From: Alkalibacter saccharofermentans DSM 14828
GTDB lineage: Bacteria > Bacillota > Clostridia > Eubacteriales > Alkalibacteraceae
NCBI RefSeq assembly: GCF_900128885.1
Contig: NZ_FQTU01000006.1
Location: 79,443 to 143,442 of the forward strand
Reading direction: 5' to 3'
Length of the DNA: 64,000 nt
Shown here: positions 9,741-17,581 of the stretch, piece after piece
How positions within the stretch are numbered: the stretch's first letter is position 1
How the letters are laid out: the number at the start of each line of letters is the position of its first letter
Translations under genes and position numbers: made by a program
Notes under the pieces: generated by a model
Database searches by the model: none
What the model saw: the letters and a program-made list of their open reading frames with translations, nothing else
Told to the model about the DNA's origin: nothing

Positions 9741-10760
9741 CTATGAGGCGACTTGGTTTGATATTCTTTTAAATTCTTCCAGTTTATTAAGGCCCGCACC
9801 ACTATCGATGATCTTCTGGGCTATATCGATGCCTTCAGAAATTGTTGCTGCAGCTCCACCCATATATATAGCCGCAGCGCTGTTTAGGATTACGATATCC
9901 CTTACGCTTATATCCTTTCCCTCTAGAACTTCCATAAGAGTACTCGCATTCTCCTCAGGCGTCCCTCCTTTTATGTCATCTATGCTTCCACGCATCATCC
10001 CAAAATCTTCTGGTTTTATGAAATACGTCGATATCTTTCCGTCCTTAAGCTCTGATACCTTGGTTTCATCGGACATGCTGATTTCATCCAGTCCGTCCAT
10101 GCCGTGAATTACCAATGCCCTTTTAAGACCAAGCTCCTTGAGCACTTCGGCCATTGCTTCTGTAAGGCTTTCGTCAAAGACTCCAAGTATCTGATTTTTT
10201 ACCATGCCCGGATTAGCAAGGGGGCCCAGTATGTTAAATATCGTCCTGATTCCAAGCTCTCTTCTTGCATTCATCACGTATTTCATTGCCGGGTGGTATC
10301 CCGGCGCAAACAAAAATGCAATCCCGGCTTCATCAAGACATTTTTTTGCCCGATCAGGACCAAGATCTATCTTAATTCCTAAATCGCTTAATATGTCGGC
10401 GCTTCCACACTTGCTGGATACGCTTCGATTCCCGTGCTTTACTACTGTAACTCCAGCTGCAGCGGCTATTATCGCCGAAACCGTCGAGACATTGAATGTG
10501 TGCTTTCCGTCCCCTCCGGTTCCGCAGGTATCTATGGCGTCTTCATCATCGACTTGTACTTTTGATGCCTTATCCCTCATAACGAATGCGCATCCTGCTA
10601 TTTCTTCTTTGGTCTCTCCCTTAGCCCTAAGAGCTGTCAAAATCCCCGCTACCTGAACATCTGTCAAATTGCCGCTCATTATCTCTTCCATCAAAGACTG
10701 CATCTCGTTTTTGGTCAAATCTATTTTCTCAAGCAACTTTTCCATCATCTCTTTATACAT
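9741..10760 (-). CDS. trpD: Anthranilate phosphoribosyltransferase
   Basis: A 339-residue class IV phosphoribosyltransferase that joins anthranilate to PRPP. The PRPP loop GTGGDGKHTFNVST and the KHGNRSVSSKCGSAD motif are intact. It is a stand-alone TrpD, with no fused glutaminase, since trpG is a separate gene 12 nt upstream. Confidence 0.96.
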   Translation of the reverse strand: MYKEMMEKLLEKIDLTKNEMQSLMEEIMSGNLTDVQVAGILTALRAKGETKEEIAGCAFVMRDKASKVQVDDEDAIDTCGTGGDGKHTFNVSTVSAIIAAAAGVTVVKHGNRSVSSKCGSADILSDLGIKIDLGPDRAKKCLDEAGIAFLFAPGYHPAMKYVMNARRELGIRTIFNILGPLANPGMVKNQILGVFDESLTEAMAEVLKELGLKRALVIHGMDGLDEISMSDETKVSELKDGKISTYFIKPEDFGMMRGSIDDIKGGTPEENASTLMEVLEGKDISVRDIVILNSAAAIYMGGAAATISEGIDIAQKIIDSGAGLNKLEEFKRISNQVAS

Positions 10761-10772
10761 TATATATCACTC

Positions 10773-11336
10773 CTACATTTTTAGAAAATTTTCCAGCATC
10801 TTTTTCCCATTCTGGGTCATTATCGACTCCGGATGAAACTGTACTCCGTATATCGGGTAATCTTTGTGACTAATGGCCATAATCTCGCCTTTGCGGGTTT
10901 TTGCTGTCACATTTAGACACCCTGGCAGGCTTTCTTCCTCTACAGTAAGGGAGTGGTACCGCATCACCGTGACGGGATTTTCAATCCCTTCGAAAATTTC
11001 CTTGCCGTCATGGTCTACTAGGGAAGTCTTTCCATGGAACATCTCATCGTTTTCTATGATCTTGCCCCCAAATACTTCTGCTATTGCCTGATGGCCTAGG
11101 CATACCCCAAGTACCGGGGTTTCCTTGCCGAAAGTCTCTATTACTTCCTCTGAAATCCCCGCTTCCTTGGGATAACCCGGCCCCGGAGATATAACTATAT
11201 GCCGAGGAGCTAGCTTTAGTAGCTCTTCTATAGTAGTTTCATCATTTCTGATGACCTTTATGTTAGGATCGATCTCTCCTATATACTGATAAAGGTTGTA
11301 TGTAAAAGAATCGTAATTGTCTATTATCACTATCAT
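10773..11336 (-). CDS. trpG: Anthranilate synthase glutaminase subunit
   Basis: A 187-residue class I glutamine amidotransferase that supplies ammonia to TrpE. The triad is Cys79 (GVCLGHQ), His168 and Glu170 (QFHPES). Its ATG follows the trpE stop codon with no gap, so the two subunits are probably coupled. A dual trp/folate (PabA) role is possible in organisms without a separate pabA. Confidence 0.94.
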   Translation of the reverse strand: MIVIIDNYDSFTYNLYQYIGEIDPNIKVIRNDETTIEELLKLAPRHIVISPGPGYPKEAGISEEVIETFGKETPVLGVCLGHQAIAEVFGGKIIENDEMFHGKTSLVDHDGKEIFEGIENPVTVMRYHSLTVEEESLPGCLNVTAKTRKGEIMAISHKDYPIYGVQFHPESIMTQNGKKMLENFLKM

Positions 11337-12800
11337 TTATTTAGCCTCCTCTGCGCTTTTTATGGTATCTACCAGCGCCTGTGCCTTGTTCATGCATTCG
11401 TAGTATTCGCTTTCTGGCACAGAGTCTGCCACTATTCCCGCTCCTGCCTGGACTATGGCTTCTCCGTCTTTAAATATTATCGTTCTTATGGTTATGCATG
11501 TATCCATATTGCCGTTGAACCCAAAATAGCCAACTCCGCCTCCGTATATGCCCCTGCGGGTTTCTTCAAGCTCTTCGATTATTTCCATCGCCCTTACTTT
11601 CGGGGCTCCTGACAAAGTACCGGCTGGAATGCATGCCTTTAGCGCGTGGAACATATCCTGCTCTTTTTTTATTTTTCCTGCCACGTTCGATACGATATGC
11701 ATTACGTGAGAGTACTTTTGTACGTCCATGAACTGGGTAACTTTTACCGACCCAAACTCCGATACCTTTCCGATATCATTTCTTGCCAAGTCAAGAAGCA
11801 TCAGATGCTCCGCTCTTTCCTTTTCATCAGCTAGAAGGTCCTTTGCAAGCATCCCATCTTCTTTTTCTGTCTTTCCCCTTCTCCTTGTCCCTGCTATCGG
11901 ACATGTTTCGACAACTCCTTTAGCAACCTTTACCAAAAGCTCAGGTGAAGATCCAACGACGCTGTATTCTTTAAAGTTCATATAATAAAGATATGGCGAA
12001 GGATTGACGCTTCTAAGCTTCCTGTAGGCTTTGAATGGATCAAGATCAGTCTTTGCCTTGAGTCTTTGGGAAAGCACTACCTGGAATATGTCTCCCTTCC
12101 TAATGTAGTCTTTGGCTTTTATGACCTTTTGCGAGAAAGCTTCAAGTGTCTCGTTGCTTTCAAATTCCGCAACTGATCCGCTATTATTCTCATCTTGCTT
12201 AATTACAGCCAAGCGTATCTCATGCTCTATTTTGTCTATCATATTTTTTGTCACATCGTATGGAGTCTCACAGTCGAACTGATTGAACACGATAAATATC
12301 TTTTGCTTCATGTGGTCGTAAATGATGATTTCCTTCATTATCATCAGATGAACGTCGGGAACATTCATATAATCCGGATTTTCTTGTGGCAATTTCTCTA
12401 TTTCCCTTATTAGGTCGTATGATACGTACCCCACTGCTCCTCCCGGAAATTCGGGAATAAAAGGCAAATCAATCTCTGGATAAGCAATCTCGCCAAAATA
12501 ATTTCTAAGGGCATCCAGGCTCTTTCCTTCATAGCGAACCTTTCCTCCTTCGGTTATCACATTTGTCTCTCCATCACGCGATAAGATTTCTCCGTAGGGA
12601 TTTCTTCCGATATATGAATACCTTCCCCACTTGCTTCCCCCCTCTACGCTTTCAAGCAAAAAAGACTTCTCATCCTTTTTGCAAAGCTTTTTAAATATGC
12701 TTATAGGGGTTTCCGTATCCCCTTCGATTTGCTTTACAAAAGGTATTACGTTATGTGTATCTTTTATTTTGTTGTACTCTTCAATTGATGGAAATAACAT
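11337..12800 (-). CDS. trpE: Anthranilate synthase component I
   Basis: A 487-residue chorismate-utilising enzyme, first step of the pathway. The LLES tryptophan feedback motif is at about residues 48-51, so the enzyme is probably inhibited by Trp. The C-terminal chorismate domain motifs PELLVKV, CPIAGTRRRG, LARNDIGKV and GAGIVADSVPESEY are complete. First gene of the operon, directly downstream of the T-box leader. The RBS AGGAGG precedes the ATG. Confidence 0.96.
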   Translation of the reverse strand: MLFPSIEEYNKIKDTHNVIPFVKQIEGDTETPISIFKKLCKKDEKSFLLESVEGGSKWGRYSYIGRNPYGEILSRDGETNVITEGGKVRYEGKSLDALRNYFGEIAYPEIDLPFIPEFPGGAVGYVSYDLIREIEKLPQENPDYMNVPDVHLMIMKEIIIYDHMKQKIFIVFNQFDCETPYDVTKNMIDKIEHEIRLAVIKQDENNSGSVAEFESNETLEAFSQKVIKAKDYIRKGDIFQVVLSQRLKAKTDLDPFKAYRKLRSVNPSPYLYYMNFKEYSVVGSSPELLVKVAKGVVETCPIAGTRRRGKTEKEDGMLAKDLLADEKERAEHLMLLDLARNDIGKVSEFGSVKVTQFMDVQKYSHVMHIVSNVAGKIKKEQDMFHALKACIPAGTLSGAPKVRAMEIIEELEETRRGIYGGGVGYFGFNGNMDTCITIRTIIFKDGEAIVQAGAGIVADSVPESEYYECMNKAQALVDTIKSAEEAK

Positions 12801-12823
12801 TTAAATTCCTCCTTTTTATAAAC

Positions 12824-12854
12824 AAAAAACCCTCACTGAACAATCCAGTAAGGG
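12824..12854 (-). terminator. T-box-controlled terminator ahead of trpE
   Basis: On the minus strand CCCTTACTG, a GATTGTT loop and CAGTGAGGG are followed by six Ts. The 5' arm of the terminator lies just after the T-box motif and would be captured by the antiterminator when uncharged tRNA binds. Confidence 0.88.
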
Positions 12855-13172
12855 CGATATTATCGCGGTGCCACCTTGATTTAGAAGATAATTATATCAA
12901 AAAACGCTTCGCCCATATTAGGACGAAGCGTATAAGCTCGTTATGCCACCTAATGATATTATTATCATCTTTCTCTACCAGGTACGGATTCAAAACATTT
13001 GATCGATACCCTGTCCTTGTAACGTAAGACCAACGGCTTCAGCTACTCTTTTCATTTCGCCTAGCTTCTCGGGGATCCATTCAGACAACGCTTCGATTCC
13101 GGGCTTTCACCATCCCCAGTTCGCTAAAATCTTTGCAGTTTGTCCTACTCTTTCCCGTCACAGAATTTATCT
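12824..13172 (-). promoter_or_regulatory. Tryptophan T-box riboswitch leader
   Basis: The canonical T-box core TGGCACCGCG lies at 12864-12873 on the minus strand. Stem I is recognisable: the AG-bulge/GA-rich start GACGGGAAAGAGTA, the apical element around GATGGTGAAAGCCC, and the specifier loop GAATGGATCCCC. The specifier codon reads UGG (13077-13079), so the leader should sense uncharged tRNA-Trp. The terminator sits at its 3' end, directly before trpE. It would let transcription of trpEGDCFBA continue only when tryptophan is scarce. Confidence 0.93.
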
Positions 13173-13179
13173 TTTAATA

Positions 13180-13209
13180 AATATACATCATTTTTGGTGG
13201 ATTTGTCAA
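13180..13209 (-). promoter_or_regulatory. trp operon promoter
   Basis: A perfect TTGACA, an 18-bp spacer and TATATT lie directly upstream of the T-box leader start, so the transcript would begin near 13173. Confidence 0.75.
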
Positions 13210-13318
13210 TAAAATTAACCAAGTATCTTGAATTCCTCTCCGATATGGGTTACAATTAGGTTACACATTGTGATACGTTGTTTTGTATTATGGAACGTTT
13301 TGATAAGGAGTGTAAAAA

Positions 13319-14266
13319 ATGGATTTAATAACTTTTGGCGAGAGCATGGTTCTTTTCAACCCTGATTTGACGGGACCACTGCGTTATGTGAACAATTTTA
13401 GAAAGAGCCTGGCTGGTGCAGAGTCAAATGTGGCTATAGGGCTGTCCCGCTTAGGTCATAAGGTCGGCTGGTTTTCAAAGCTTGGAAATGACGAGTTCGG
13501 AAGATACATACTTTCTGTAATCAGAGGAGAAGGCGTAGACGTCTCAAATGTTGTAACGGATATTAAAAATCCTACAGGGATACTCTTCAAGGAGCGTTTT
13601 TCCCACGTGAACCCAAACGTATACTACTATAGAAAGCATTCTGCAGCTAGCAATCTTATGCCTGAAGAATTAAATGAAGAGTATATAAAAAATGCAAAGA
13701 TTCTTCATATCACAGGAATCAGCTTGGCTCTTTCAGAGAAAATGCGCAAATCCGTATTCAAGGCTATCAAAATCGCAAAGGATAACGGGGTTTTGATATC
13801 ATTCGACCCGAATATCCGTCTTAAGCTTTGGCCACTCGAGGAGGCAGTCCCTGTAATTTTGGAAGTGGCAAGACTCAGCGATATCATCCTTCCCGGCGTG
13901 GATGAAGCGGAGCTTCTGATTGGACTAAAAGATCCGGAAGGAATTGCAAAAGCATTCATCGAAATGGGATGCTCTACAGTTGCCGTAAAGCTTGGCAAAG
14001 ACGGGTGCTACGTCTCCAATAAGGAAGAATCCCACTTTGTTCCAGGATATAAGGTTGAAAAAGTTGAGGATACCGTAGGCGCCGGCGACGGATTCGCAGC
14101 AGGATTTTTATCTGGCGTCATCAGGGAACTTAAGCTCTTTGAATGTGCTGAATATGCAAATGGCGTCGGAGCCATGGCGACCCTTGTAAGCGGAGATATG
14201 GAAGGGCTCCCCACATGGCAGCAGCTGATGGAATTTACAGGCAAGGCTAAACATATAGACAGATAA
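13319..14266 (+). CDS. kdgK: 2-Keto-3-deoxygluconate kinase, PfkB family
   Basis: A 315-residue ribokinase-family enzyme. The N-terminal sugar motif (GGA-like AGAESNVAIGLSRLG) and the C-terminal PfkB signature DTVGAGDGFAAGF, with the catalytic Asp, are present. KYVNNFR-like and YYYRKHSAAS segments resemble KDG kinases, and the window holds the full KDG-producing pathway. The substrate is inferred. It is a separate unit, divergent from trp, with AAGGAG 8 nt before the ATG. A second, longer paralogue lies at 28836-29858 next to kdgA. Confidence 0.8.
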   Translation: MDLITFGESMVLFNPDLTGPLRYVNNFRKSLAGAESNVAIGLSRLGHKVGWFSKLGNDEFGRYILSVIRGEGVDVSNVVTDIKNPTGILFKERFSHVNPNVYYYRKHSAASNLMPEELNEEYIKNAKILHITGISLALSEKMRKSVFKAIKIAKDNGVLISFDPNIRLKLWPLEEAVPVILEVARLSDIILPGVDEAELLIGLKDPEGIAKAFIEMGCSTVAVKLGKDGCYVSNKEESHFVPGYKVEKVEDTVGAGDGFAAGFLSGVIRELKLFECAEYANGVGAMATLVSGDMEGLPTWQQLMEFTGKAKHIDR

Positions 14267-14271
14267 AAGAG

Positions 14272-14294
14272 AAAAAGCCCGAAAGGGCTTTTTT
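14272..14294. terminator. Bidirectional terminator between kdgK and the ATPase gene
   Basis: AAAAAGCCC, a GAAA tetraloop and GGGCTTTTT form a 9-bp stem with a T-run on each strand, between two converging genes. Confidence 0.85.
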
Positions 14295-15690
14295 ATCTGC
14301 TCAGCAGTATATCCTTTCTCTTCTTAGACAATTCTACAAGTTCATCTGTAAAACCATTGATGGAAAACAGAATAAAATGCTCTTTTCTATGATTTTTGTT
14401 CCACTCGACTGCTTTTGCTTTCTCTTCAAGGCTTAGAAGAACATTAATCCCCACTTTTCCTTCCCAGTATTTGCACTCACCAAATATTATGTCATCTCCG
14501 TCTTTTTCAAAGGCAACTATGTCTATTTCTTCGTTATTGTTCCACCATCTGCCGACTTTATCAAAAGCGAAGCCCCATCCGCTCTCTTTATTAAGCTTCC
14601 ACATCGTTTCGATGCAGATATCTTCGTAAATGGAGCTAATATGTCCATCTCTTAAGTTTTTCTTTATCTTATTCATGGCTAGTTCTGAATTTCCAGACTC
14701 TATAAAGCTTAGATTCGGATATATAAACTTAAACCAGAAAAGAATAAAATTGTCCTTTATTTTGTATAGGCCCTTTTTGCTTTTTTCAGGATTATCTTCT
14801 GTTATCGGCACTTCTCTTTTCAATATATCAAGGTCTATCAAAGTTTTTAAATACTTCGTCAGTCCGGTCTGTTTTAATCCAAGGTTTGCCGCTATCCTCG
14901 ATAGCTTTTGATTTCCTGCAGCGATTGCCTTGATTACCGAAAAGTAGCTCCCTACCTCTGTCACCTCACGCTGCAATAAAAAATTGGGTTCATCGTAAAG
15001 AAAACTTTGTTTTGAAAGTATGTTTTTATTTATTGCGGAATATATATCTTTATCATCATAAAACAATTCTATATACTTTGGTACCCCACCGGTGATTGAA
15101 TAATATTCAATCAAATCCTTATAGCTTTTTGTAGGATAAAATTCTCCATAGGATGAAAATGAAATCTGCTTTAACTTAATCTGGCCCGTCCTTCTTCCGT
15201 ATAGGGGGCTGCTATAACTAAGCGTCTGGCTTTCCATTAATGTTATGAGCGATCCGCTGAGTATGACCATTATATTCTCTTCTTTTAATAGGGTATCCCA
15301 TATTTTTTGAAATACGGACGGAAATGCTGGATTTGACTTGCCCAAGTACTGAAACTCATCGATTATCAGTACCATTTTTTCATTTTTAGTTTTTTCAAGA
15401 AGCACTTTAAATAATATCGCCCAATCGTTCACAATTGCATCTTTTAGTAAAAAATTGTCGCAAAAATCCGCCACTGCCTCCTGAAAGGCTTTGCGGTTCT
15501 GCGTTTCACTTTCTTCTGTGACAAGAAAATACATAGCGTTCTTTCCGTCTATAAATCGTGATGCCAGTTCAGTCTTTCCAACTCTTCTTCTTCCATAAAG
15601 AACAACCAATGATGAGCCTTTGCGGTTATACTCCTCATTTAAAAATCGTAGCTCTTCTTCCCTATTTACAAACTTTTTCACTCCTACCAC
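14293..15690 (-). CDS. DUF234-type AAA ATPase with PD-(D/E)XK-like C-terminus
   Basis: A 465-residue protein of the so-called archaeal-type ATPase family. Walker A is GRRRVGKT (about 33-40), Walker B is VLIIDEFQYL (about 115), followed by an ATPase sensor-like LSGS. A winged-helix region (ITGGVPKY ... NLGLKQTGLTKYLKTL) links to the DUF234 C-terminal domain, where EIDIVAF ... FGECKYW matches the E/D-x-K core of restriction-like nucleases. The family is widespread and its role is not established; toxin, mobile-element and DNA-handling roles have been proposed. Overlapping palindromes lie directly upstream. Confidence 0.85.
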   Translation of the reverse strand: MVGVKKFVNREEELRFLNEEYNRKGSSLVVLYGRRRVGKTELASRFIDGKNAMYFLVTEESETQNRKAFQEAVADFCDNFLLKDAIVNDWAILFKVLLEKTKNEKMVLIIDEFQYLGKSNPAFPSVFQKIWDTLLKEENIMVILSGSLITLMESQTLSYSSPLYGRRTGQIKLKQISFSSYGEFYPTKSYKDLIEYYSITGGVPKYIELFYDDKDIYSAINKNILSKQSFLYDEPNFLLQREVTEVGSYFSVIKAIAAGNQKLSRIAANLGLKQTGLTKYLKTLIDLDILKREVPITEDNPEKSKKGLYKIKDNFILFWFKFIYPNLSFIESGNSELAMNKIKKNLRDGHISSIYEDICIETMWKLNKESGWGFAFDKVGRWWNNNEEIDIVAFEKDGDDIIFGECKYWEGKVGINVLLSLEEKAKAVEWNKNHRKEHFILFSINGFTDELVELSKKRKDILLSR

Positions 15691-15692
15691 CT

Positions 15693-15753
15693 CTTGAAAT
15701 TATTATACCACCAATTATTATAATTTCAAGTATAATAATTGGCGGTATAATAA
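15693..15753. repeat. Two overlapping inverted repeats at the ATPase promoter
   Basis: Palindrome A pairs CTTGAAATTAT (15693-15703) with ATAATTTCAAG (15720-15730). Palindrome B pairs a 23-nt arm (15700-15722) with 15731-15753, one mismatch, 8-nt spacer. The arms share bases, so the two hairpins are mutually exclusive. The segment holds several TATAAT-like hexamers read toward the ATPase gene and lies just upstream of its RBS, so it is probably promoter plus operator or an attenuator-like switch. Confidence 0.7.
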
Positions 15754-15786
15754 AAATGCCCTTCGTATTGAAGGACATTTTTTCAA
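15752..15786. terminator. Hairpin after the GH3 gene
   Basis: AAAATGCCCTTC / GAAGGACATTT with a short loop has one internal mismatch and T-rich tails on both strands. It lies just beyond the stop codon of the minus-strand GH3 gene. Confidence 0.65.
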
Positions 15787-15789
15787 TCA

Positions 15790-17550
15790 TTAAAACCTCG
15801 TATCTTCAAACCCGCAGAAGGCATCTACCGGGCTTACTCCCATAAACTCGCTTCTGCCCATCATCTTATCTACAAGGGCTTTGATAGTATAATCCTTGTT
15901 GTCATAGGCGTTTATATAAGTCTTAACCTGTGGAACATCTGCCAGGTGGAACGGACACTGCACCGATATAAATATAGTTGGAAGCTCGTTGACATAAAAA
16001 GGTATGTCCGGGGTCCCCTTGCTTGCAGGCCATTGGATCCTTTGATCGGTATTTGGGTTTACGCTTGCTATGTTTATTACAAGGTCATAGTTGTCGGTAA
16101 GGTCTGATATAGGTCTCTTTTGAGCATAAACCTTCCCAATCGCCTTTTTCATCTCTTCTTCCGGAAGCTTCATTATCTTTTCCGTGGGGGATTCCCAAAC
16201 AGTCACTTCAAAACCTTCCTCTTCAAGGATGCCCTTCATTATCTCTAAGGCGCTGGGACCGCTTGAACCGATGAGCTTTCCAAATCCTCCTTCGGTGCCT
16301 TTGACATCTACAAGGAGCACTCTTTTATGGTTTTCTGCAGAAATCGGGAATATCTCCTGATTGTTTTTAACCAGAGTTATCGCCTTGTCAGCCACCTCTA
16401 TGGCCGGCTTTTTGTTTTCTTCAAGTCCTATCCTTGCCATGGCTTGTTCTTTTGGAGGCAAGATTTCTTTCTTGTCTTTTTTGTGAAGCCCAAGTGTCGC
16501 CTTTGTGCCAAGTATCCTTGTCAATGCTTCGTTTAGCCTCTCTTCAGTTATGACTCCGTTTTTATACCCTTCCATCATCCATCTGAAATCTTCGTCCGGA
16601 TCGTTAAAGAATAAGAATAGATCATTTCCTGCAGCTATTGCAGCCGGCACCATGTCTTTTCTCCTCATGGATCCGGTAAGGGCGACCATGTGGCTGGCAT
16701 CTGTAACTACAAGGCCGTTAAAGCCCATCTTGCCTCTTAACAAGTCTATCAGTATGTACTTGCTTAAAGTTGCAGGCATCATAGCTTCCTGCAAGGTAGC
16801 ATCCGGATTGAAGTGCCTTACGTAGCTTGGAAGGGAGATATGCCCTGCCATTATGGAAGGTATCCCCGCTTCAAAGAGCCCTGAATATACTTTGCCGAAA
16901 GTCTCGTCCCACTCTTCTGTTGAAAGGGAATTTACGCTAAAGGAGAGGTGCTGATCCCTTTCGTCTATTCCGTCGCCAGGGAAATGCTTTGCAGCTGGGG
17001 CGATTCCACTTTCTCTTATTCCCTTCATGTATTCAAGAGCAAGCTCTAATGTCTTATCTGGGTCATCGCAAAACGTCCTGGATGAAATAATCGGATTTCT
17101 CCAGTTTCGGTTGATATCAACGATTGGGGCAAAGCTCCAGTTGCAGCCAATTGCCGCCGCTTCCACTCCCGAGACTCTTCCCAGCTCGTAAGCGTATTTA
17201 GAATCGTTTGTGGCTGCGATCTTCACCTCTACTCCAACGTATGTTCCGTCTGTGCATGCTCCGTTGCCTCCAGACTCTGTATTTGCAGCGATGAGCAGAG
17301 GAATCTTGCTGTTCTCCTGCAGTACCCTATTCTGTTCGTATACTTCTTCAGCTTTGCCGGGGTTGTATCTAACTGCTCCTATGTGATATTTAGTTACCAT
17401 TTCCTTAAGGTAATCTTCATCTCTGCTGGAGCCCATGTTAACAAATAGCTGCCCTATCTTTTCTTCATCAGTCATGGACGCAATTGTCTCATTTACCCAT
17501 TTTATGTCCTCGTCCTTTAAGTTGTACGGTTTTGCCTTTAAATCTACCAT
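15790..17550 (-). CDS. Glycoside hydrolase family 3
   Basis: A 586-residue GH3 enzyme with no signal peptide, so probably cytoplasmic. The KHFPGDG motif (K188-H189) with ERDQH (D199, H201) resembles the NagZ-type catalytic loop, and VVTDASHM places the nucleophile at Asp284. A C-terminal domain (about 380-586) follows. Substrate unknown: beta-N-acetylhexosaminidase or beta-glycosidase are both possible. It lies 31 nt after the GH2 gene in the same operon. A paralogue with the same architecture is at 36338-38092. Confidence 0.85.
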   Translation of the reverse strand: MVDLKAKPYNLKDEDIKWVNETIASMTDEEKIGQLFVNMGSSRDEDYLKEMVTKYHIGAVRYNPGKAEEVYEQNRVLQENSKIPLLIAANTESGGNGACTDGTYVGVEVKIAATNDSKYAYELGRVSGVEAAAIGCNWSFAPIVDINRNWRNPIISSRTFCDDPDKTLELALEYMKGIRESGIAPAAKHFPGDGIDERDQHLSFSVNSLSTEEWDETFGKVYSGLFEAGIPSIMAGHISLPSYVRHFNPDATLQEAMMPATLSKYILIDLLRGKMGFNGLVVTDASHMVALTGSMRRKDMVPAAIAAGNDLFLFFNDPDEDFRWMMEGYKNGVITEERLNEALTRILGTKATLGLHKKDKKEILPPKEQAMARIGLEENKKPAIEVADKAITLVKNNQEIFPISAENHKRVLLVDVKGTEGGFGKLIGSSGPSALEIMKGILEEEGFEVTVWESPTEKIMKLPEEEMKKAIGKVYAQKRPISDLTDNYDLVINIASVNPNTDQRIQWPASKGTPDIPFYVNELPTIFISVQCPFHLADVPQVKTYINAYDNKDYTIKALVDKMMGRSEFMGVSPVDAFCGFEDTRF

Positions 17551-17581
17551 TAAGTAATCCTCCTAAAACATATGTATGCTT

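Noticed and set aside
14293..15690. Calling the DUF234 ATPase a defence or toxin gene
   Set aside because: The family's function is not settled and there is no partner gene or mobile-element context here.
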